Shown in pieces: positions 1 through 3,688 of a DNA stretch of 7,524 bases. This DNA is from Eubacterium sp. (GTDB lineage Bacteria > Bacillota > Clostridia > Lachnospirales > Lachnospiraceae), in assembly GCA_024681495.1 (NCBI GenBank), contig JAILAS010000184.1, positions 1 to 7,524 on the forward strand, given 5' to 3'. The position numbers and the translations under genes were made by a program. The notes below the pieces were generated by a model, which saw nothing but the letters and a program-made list of their open reading frames with translations, had not been told where the DNA came from and made no database searches. Position 1 is the first letter of the stretch. Each line of letters starts with the position of its first letter.

Positions 1-239
1 TGGGAGACATCTCCGGATATAATTACGCCTGGGAAAACGAAGAAGAGGGCGAAGTGAGCGGGCTTTCCGCAGTGATAAAATCCGCCACGGACGGAGACCA
101 GCAGGTGCGTGTCATTAACTGGGTGGACGTCGTTCCGGGACTCTCTTTTTCGCTGGCGACCACCGGCAGTGACCTGGACGGCCTCGACATAGAGGTAATA
201 GCTGAACAGGTTTACGTCTGCGTGCAGGGCGACGACTGA
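1..239 (+). CDS. C-terminal end of an uncharacterised protein (5' truncated)
   Basis: The frame is open from the first bases of the window (first full codon at position 3) to TGA at 237-239, giving 79 residues of a protein whose start lies upstream. A GTG at 54 could be read as a start, but it has no ribosome binding site and the frame continues upstream, so I treat this as an interior codon. The piece is acidic, has no membrane segment, and contains the stretch NWVDVVPGLSFSLATTG followed by DLDGLDIEVIAEQVYV. That alternating pattern ending in an IAEQ-type helix resembles the end of DUF4367/outer-membrane-lipoprotein-carrier-like domains found in secreted clostridial proteins, but this is a weak impression and not an assignment. 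A strong terminator follows, so the gene ends its transcription unit. Confidence 0.7.
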   Translation, partial: GDISGYNYAWENEEEGEVSGLSAVIKSATDGDQQVRVINWVDVVPGLSFSLATTGSDLDGLDIEVIAEQVYVCVQGDD

Positions 240-258
240 TAAACCATCGCATTTACAT

Positions 259-336
259 TCCCTCTGATACTGTTAATACCCGTTGCGCTGGGAGCGCGCG
301 GGGCAGCAGTATCAGGGGGATTTTTTTTATTTTTAA
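259..336 (+). terminator. Rho-independent terminator after the first gene
   Basis: CCCTCTGATACTG (260-272) pairs with CAGTATCAGGGGG (307-319) over 13 positions with one G-U wobble, and T259-A320 can extend it. Within the 34-nt loop a second hairpin, GCGCT (285-289) with AGCGC (293-297), can form. The stem is followed by eight T residues (321-328) and then ATTTTT. This separates the upstream gene from the gntR operon. Confidence 0.9.
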
Positions 337-343
337 GAGGATG

Positions 344-372
344 TTGACGGAATAACAAAATTGTGCTACTGT
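344..372 (+). promoter_or_regulatory. Sigma-A type promoter of the gntR-ABC operon
   Basis: TTGACG (344-349) is a five-of-six match to the -35 consensus, followed by a 17-bp spacer and TACTGT (367-372) as a weaker -10. The start site would be near 379. The weak -10 beneath a strong -35 fits a promoter that is held off by the overlapping inverted repeat and opened on induction. This is inferred from sequence only. Confidence 0.7.
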
Positions 373-392
373 ATTAATCAGTTAGTACAGTA
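367..392. promoter_or_regulatory. Inverted repeat over the -10: probable GntR operator
   Basis: TACTGTATTAA (367-377) and TTAGTACAGTA (382-392) form an inverted repeat of 11-bp arms with one mismatch and a 4-bp centre. The outer seven bases, TACTGTA/TACAGTA, are perfect. The left arm contains the -10 hexamer and the centre covers the predicted start site, so a bound dimer would block RNA polymerase. GntR-family dimers bind palindromes of this size, and YtrA-type regulators usually control their own operon; the encoded regulator begins 25 bp downstream. Binding itself is inferred. Confidence 0.65.
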
Positions 393-417
393 ATACAAAA
401 CGAAAAAGGAGAACAGT

Positions 418-795
418 ATGCCATGGAAATTTGAAAACGGTTCGCCCATCTATAAGCAGCTGGTCCACAGGATAAAGACCATGATTGCTGCCGGGACGTA
501 TTCCGCAGATGAGAAGATGCCTTCCGTAAGGGAGATGGCTGTAATCACCGGGGTTAATCCGAACACTATGCAGAGGGCTTTTGCCGAGCTCGAGCAGGAG
601 GGACTCTTATACAGCCGGAGGACCAGTGGCAGGTTTGTGACAGGAGAGGAGAAGATTTTGAAAGATCTAAGGGAAAGACTGGCCTATGAGGAGATTAGTC
701 GTCTCTTCGATGAGTTGGAGAAATTGGGCATGAGCGACGATGAGATTCGTCAGTCGGTCGCTAAATGGAGGGAGGAACCAGATGGAAACGATTAA
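418..795 (+). CDS. GntR-family (YtrA subfamily) transcriptional regulator
   Basis: This 125-residue protein is a short GntR regulator, likely the repressor of its own operon. Residues 8-75 form the winged helix-turn-helix: SPIYKQLVHRIKTMI as the first helix, then PSVREMA (35-41) and NPNTMQRAFAELEQEGL (47-63) as the recognition region, then a wing ending SGRFV. The remaining ~45 residues are charged helices without a ligand-binding FadR or UTRA domain, which defines the YtrA type (about 120-130 residues). The start ATG has AAGGAG (406-411) six bases upstream. The gene overlaps the ATPase start by 14 bp. In this subfamily the partner is almost always an ABC-2 transporter, as here, and known members such as Bacillus YtrA respond to cell-wall-active compounds; the inducer in this case is unknown. 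Confidence 0.93.
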   Translation: MPWKFENGSPIYKQLVHRIKTMIAAGTYSADEKMPSVREMAVITGVNPNTMQRAFAELEQEGLLYSRRTSGRFVTGEEKILKDLRERLAYEEISRLFDELEKLGMSDDEIRQSVAKWREEPDGND

Positions 796-1477
796 CTGCA
801 GGAATGTCATGAAAAAATTTGGGAAGACGGAGGCGCTTAACGGTGTCAGCTTTAGCCTTGAGTCCGGTCGGATTGTCGGACTGCTCGGACCGAACGGAAG
901 CGGAAAGACCACCCTTATAAAGATATTGAACGGGCTGATGAGGGTCGATGACGGGGCGGTGACTATACTCGGGAAGGAGATAGGTAAGGAGACTAAGGCA
1001 GTTGCGGCCTATCTCCCGGACCGCACGTTTTTGCCCGATCACATGAGGGTTGGTAAACTCCTTAAGTACTATCAGGATTTCTTCAAGGACTTCGACAGGC
1101 AGATGGCGGAGAGGCTCCTTGGGGAGATGGGTGTAGATGTCAATGCGAAGTTTGGCAAGTGCTCGAAGGGAACCAAGGAAAAAATCTGCCTCATCCTGAC
1201 GGTGAGCCGCAGGGCTAAGGTTTATTTCTTCGACGAGCCGATAGCGGGCGTGGATCCGGCGGCCAGGGAGAGGATACTCCGGGTGCTGGTGGAAAACTAC
1301 GCGGAGGACGCGGTGGTTTTGCTTTCCACTCACCTTATAGCAGATGTGGAGCCCATACTCGACGATATTATGTTCTTAAACAAAGGGGTTATCACCCTTC
1401 ACGAGGATGCAGACAGCCTGAGGGAGAGGACGGGAAAGAGTGTGGACGAGCTTTTTAGGGAGGAATTCAAATGTTAG
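782..1477 (+). CDS. ABC transporter ATP-binding protein (YtrB-like)
   Basis: This 231-residue cytoplasmic ATPase energises the permease encoded next. I chose the ATG at 782, which has GGAGG (771-775) six bases upstream; the frame is open further upstream to 740, but there it only overlaps gntR and lacks a binding site. Motifs: Walker A GPNGSGKTT (36-44), Walker B VYFFDEP (147-153), D-loop GVDP (156-159) and H-loop STH (182-184). The signature is CSKGT (127-131) instead of LSGGQ, and the Q-loop region reads AAYLPDRTFLPD (75-86), with Asp where Gln is usual. The C-terminal ~30 residues are a short helical tail. It overlaps gntR by 14 bp and the permease by 7 bp, so the three are very probably one translationally coupled operon. 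The substrate cannot be read from the sequence. Confidence 0.94.
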   Translation: METINCRNVMKKFGKTEALNGVSFSLESGRIVGLLGPNGSGKTTLIKILNGLMRVDDGAVTILGKEIGKETKAVAAYLPDRTFLPDHMRVGKLLKYYQDFFKDFDRQMAERLLGEMGVDVNAKFGKCSKGTKEKICLILTVSRRAKVYFFDEPIAGVDPAARERILRVLVENYAEDAVVLLSTHLIADVEPILDDIMFLNKGVITLHEDADSLRERTGKSVDELFREEFKC

Positions 1478-2595
1478 GAAAAATATTGAAATATGATATG
1501 GCGGAAAACCTGCGATTTCTACTGCCTGTGATGGCGGCGGCCCTGATAGTTTCGGCGTTTACGGGATATGCTTTAGGTACCCTTGGCACGAGTGCGGAGA
1601 CGGAAACCGAGAGCGAATCCTCCGTGGACGAGATCTACGCAGAGGACTACGAGGAGCTTGAATCCCTTTTTGACGAAGCGTTAGGGGAGGGATCTGATGA
1701 GAACGAATCCCTTATGGACGAGACTTACGCAGAGGACTACGAGGAGCTTGAATCCCTTTTGGAAGAAGATTCCGGGGCGGAATCCGAAGAGAACGAATCC
1801 CTTATGGACGAGGTCTACGGAGAGGACTCTGAAGAACTTGACTTTCTGCTGGATGAAGACTACGAGGACGACCTTACCGGCGATATCAGCTTTGGCGACA
1901 TGATTCTCGGGTTAAGCCCGGTGGTGATGATATTCGTACTCGGAGCGCTGGCGGGGATGTCTATTATTATCCCGATCGTTGTTTTTTTTAGGAGCATGTT
2001 CAAGGAGAGAGGTTATCTTACTCATGGAATCCCTGTGAGTACCCATATGTTGATGCTCGCGAAGCTGCTTTCGTGCTGCCTTTCCGCGCTTTTGGGTGCG
2101 ATAGCCGGTGGATTGTCTGTCGCTGTAATGGCGTGTGTTCTGGTCCTTAGGATAGGCGCCTGGGATGAAGCAATGTCATTTTTCGGTAAGTCTGTAGAAG
2201 TGATGATGCAGTATCTTTCAACGAGTCAGCTGGCTGCGCTGGGAGCGGAAGTGGTGACCAGTAGCCTGCTTGAGGGCGTTTATTTGTTCGCTCTTCTCAT
2301 GCTGGTGATTGCCTTTGCCATGTCGTTCAATAAACACAGATTTCTCGTGGGGCTGATCAGCTACGTCGCCGTTTCGCTGGTCGTAGACAGGATAAGTGCT
2401 CTGATTGGAACTCTGGCAGGCGCGGGAACGGATGACCTGATTGCTGCCCTCGACGGCGGTCTTCAGAATGTTTCCGAGATCCTGTCCCGGATTACGACGG
2501 TGTTTGCCGCAAATACGGCTATCCATGTGGTAATGATAGCAGCCTGCTATCTGGGCGGATGCTGGATGATAAGGAACCGTCTGAACCTCGACTAG
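1471..2595 (+). CDS. ABC-2 type permease with an acidic repeat exoloop
   Basis: This 374-residue membrane protein is the partner of the ATPase. GGAGG (1459-1463) precedes the ATG by seven bases. Six membrane segments are visible, at roughly residues 17-38, 145-175, 199-225, 265-288, 293-318 and 347-367. The cytoplasmic stretch FKERGYLTHGIPVSTHMLMLAKLL (split: FKERGYLTHGIPVS then THMLMLAKLL) after the second segment is the typical loop of ABC-2 permeases of clostridial GntR-ABC operons. With the N-terminus inside, residues ~40-142 lie outside the cell. That loop is a tandem array (residues 47-136) in which 42 of 90 residues are Asp or Glu and none is Lys or Arg. Such permeases usually have a short first loop, so this is an insertion. 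Export of, or resistance to, a cationic peptide is a plausible role but is inferred. Confidence 0.9.
   Translation: MLGKILKYDMAENLRFLLPVMAAALIVSAFTGYALGTLGTSAETETESESSVDEIYAEDYEELESLFDEALGEGSDENESLMDETYAEDYEELESLLEEDSGAESEENESLMDEVYGEDSEELDFLLDEDYEDDLTGDISFGDMILGLSPVVMIFVLGALAGMSIIIPIVVFFRSMFKERGYLTHGIPVSTHMLMLAKLLSCCLSALLGAIAGGLSVAVMACVLVLRIGAWDEAMSFFGKSVEVMMQYLSTSQLAALGAEVVTSSLLEGVYLFALLMLVIAFAMSFNKHRFLVGLISYVAVSLVVDRISALIGTLAGAGTDDLIAALDGGLQNVSEILSRITTVFAANTAIHVVMIAACYLGGCWMIRNRLNLD
1609..1878 (+). repeat. Nested tandem repeat (3 x 90 nt, each 2 x 45 nt) inside the permease
   Basis: Three 90-nt units begin at 1609, 1699 and 1789 (residues 47, 77 and 107). Units 1 and 2 share 19 of 30 residues, units 2 and 3 share 18 of 30. 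Bases 1636-1670 are identical to 1726-1760 (35 nt), and 1699-1722 to 1789-1812 (24 nt). A finer 45-nt period is also present: GAATCC or its variant starts at 1615, 1660, 1705, 1750, 1795 and 1840, encoding ESS, ESL, ESL, ESL, ESL and DFL every 15 residues. All unit lengths are multiples of three, so gain or loss of a unit would keep the reading frame. Confidence 0.92.
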
Positions 2596-2630
2596 CGTTT
2601 ACCTGAGGCGTCCTCAGACTATCCGTTACA

Positions 2631-2659
2631 TTGTGTTTTTCTCCTTCTTGTACTATAAT
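2631..2659 (+). promoter_or_regulatory. Promoter of the aldolase gene
   Basis: TTGTGT (2631-2636), a 17-bp spacer and a perfect TATAAT (2654-2659) form a strong vegetative promoter. The start site would fall near 2666, leaving a leader of about 53 nt before the ATG at 2719. This fits the high expression expected of a glycolytic enzyme. Confidence 0.8.
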
Positions 2660-2668
2660 GAATCCGAT

Positions 2669-2684
2669 GTGTCTAACCTGACAC
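2669..2684. repeat. Short inverted repeat at the start of the aldolase leader
   Basis: GTGTC (2669-2673) and GACAC (2680-2684) are perfect 5-bp arms around a 6-base centre, located about 4-19 bases after the predicted start site. It could be a small RNA hairpin protecting the 5' end or part of an operator. At this length it could also be chance. Confidence 0.3.
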
Positions 2685-2718
2685 GGGGGAATAATAGTAT
2701 TAGAAGGAGGTTTTTATA

Positions 2719-3654
2719 ATGGGACTTGTAACATCAACGGAAATGTTCAAGAAGGCATACGAAGGTGGCTACGCTATCGGAGCTTTCAATGTAAATAACA
2801 TGGAGATTGTCCAGGGAATAACAGAGGCGGCAGGTGAGCTCAGGGCTCCCCTCATCCTCCAGGTTTCCAAGGGTGCCAGGGCCTACGCTAATCACACGTA
2901 TCTGATGAAGCTGGTCGAGGCCGCCATTGCTGAGACGGATCTTCCTATTTGCCTTCACCTTGACCACGGCGATTCCTTCGAGCTTTGCAAGGATTGTATC
3001 GACGGCGGTTTCACCTCTGTAATGATAGATATGAGCTCCAAGTCCTTCGAGGAGAACATAGCCGTCACCAAGCAGGTGGTAGACTATGCTCACGACAAGG
3101 GCGTGGTAGTAGAGGCTGAGCTGGGAACGCTCGCCGGCATCGAGGATGAGGTGGTCGTAAGCGCCGAGGATTCCTCATACACCCGTCCCGAGGACGTGGA
3201 GGAGTTCGTAACGCGCACGGGCTGCGATTCCCTGGCCATCGCCATCGGTACCAGCCACGGCGCATATAAGTTTAAGCCCGGCACCAAGCCCCAGCTTCGT
3301 TTCGATATTCTCGAGGAGGTTGAGAAGCGCCTTCCCAACTTCCCCATCGTACTTCACGGAGCCAGCTCTGTGCCCCAGGACTTCGTTGCCAAGATCAACG
3401 AGTTCGGCGGCAATATGCCCGGCGCCATAGGAGTTCCCGAGGACCAGCTTCGCAAGGCTGCATCCATGGCCGTTTGCAAGATCAACATCGATTCCGATCT
3501 TAGACTTGCCATGACCGCATCCATCCGTGAGCACCTCGCCAATAACCCGGCAGACTTCGATCCCCGTCAGTATCTGAAGCCCGCCAGAGCTGCCATAAAG
3601 GCAATGGTTGCTCATAAGATCACCGATGTACTCGGCTGCAACGGAAAGGCTTGA
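2719..3654 (+). CDS. fba: Class II fructose-1,6-bisphosphate aldolase
   Basis: This 311-residue zinc enzyme cleaves fructose 1,6-bisphosphate into dihydroxyacetone phosphate and glyceraldehyde 3-phosphate in glycolysis, in the cytoplasm. AAGGAGG (2704-2710) lies eight bases before the ATG. Visible family features are GAFNVNNME (21-29), the HLDHGD motif (80-85) with catalytic Asp82 and zinc ligand His83, VEAELG (131-136) with the conserved Glu134, zinc ligand His180 in GTSHG, zinc ligand His213 in LHGASS (212-217), and the phosphate-binding NIDSD region (256-260). The segment FGGNMPGAIGVPEDQLRKA (229-247) is typical of the clostridial class IIB group, whose members run to about 280-310 residues. 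Codons are biased to C-ending forms, as for a highly expressed gene. Tagatose-bisphosphate aldolase is a related alternative, but the GGNMPG segment favours fructose-bisphosphate aldolase. Confidence 0.95.
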   Translation: MGLVTSTEMFKKAYEGGYAIGAFNVNNMEIVQGITEAAGELRAPLILQVSKGARAYANHTYLMKLVEAAIAETDLPICLHLDHGDSFELCKDCIDGGFTSVMIDMSSKSFEENIAVTKQVVDYAHDKGVVVEAELGTLAGIEDEVVVSAEDSSYTRPEDVEEFVTRTGCDSLAIAIGTSHGAYKFKPGTKPQLRFDILEEVEKRLPNFPIVLHGASSVPQDFVAKINEFGGNMPGAIGVPEDQLRKAASMAVCKINIDSDLRLAMTASIREHLANNPADFDPRQYLKPARAAIKAMVAHKITDVLGCNGKA

Positions 3655-3688
3655 TTATCCCCTACAGTTAGAAATTAAGGATTTTTAA

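Noticed and set aside
740..781. Upstream ATG at 740 as the start of the ABC ATPase
   Set aside because: The added 14 residues are the shifted reading of gntR and match nothing in ABC ATPases, whereas the ATG at 782 has a GGAGG site at proper spacing and starts the usual METINCRNV-type N-terminus.
1609..1878. CRISPR or other non-coding repeat array
   Set aside because: The repeats lie within a continuous permease reading frame, have no spacers and diverge at codon level while keeping protein features.
1697..1903. Overlapping plus-strand frame inside the permease repeats
   Set aside because: It is the shifted reading of the 90-nt repeats and gives a repetitive Thr/Arg/Leu string; the permease frame explains the sequence fully.
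2603..2617. Hairpin CTGAGG/CCTCAG just after the permease stop as a terminator
   Set aside because: The stem is only 6 bp and is not followed directly by a T-run; the nearest T-rich stretch starts 14 bases later and overlaps the aldolase promoter. A weak terminator or read-through into the aldolase gene remains possible.
2660..2718. Riboswitch in the aldolase leader
   Set aside because: The leader is only about 53 nt with one 5-bp hairpin, too small for a known riboswitch class and without an expression platform.
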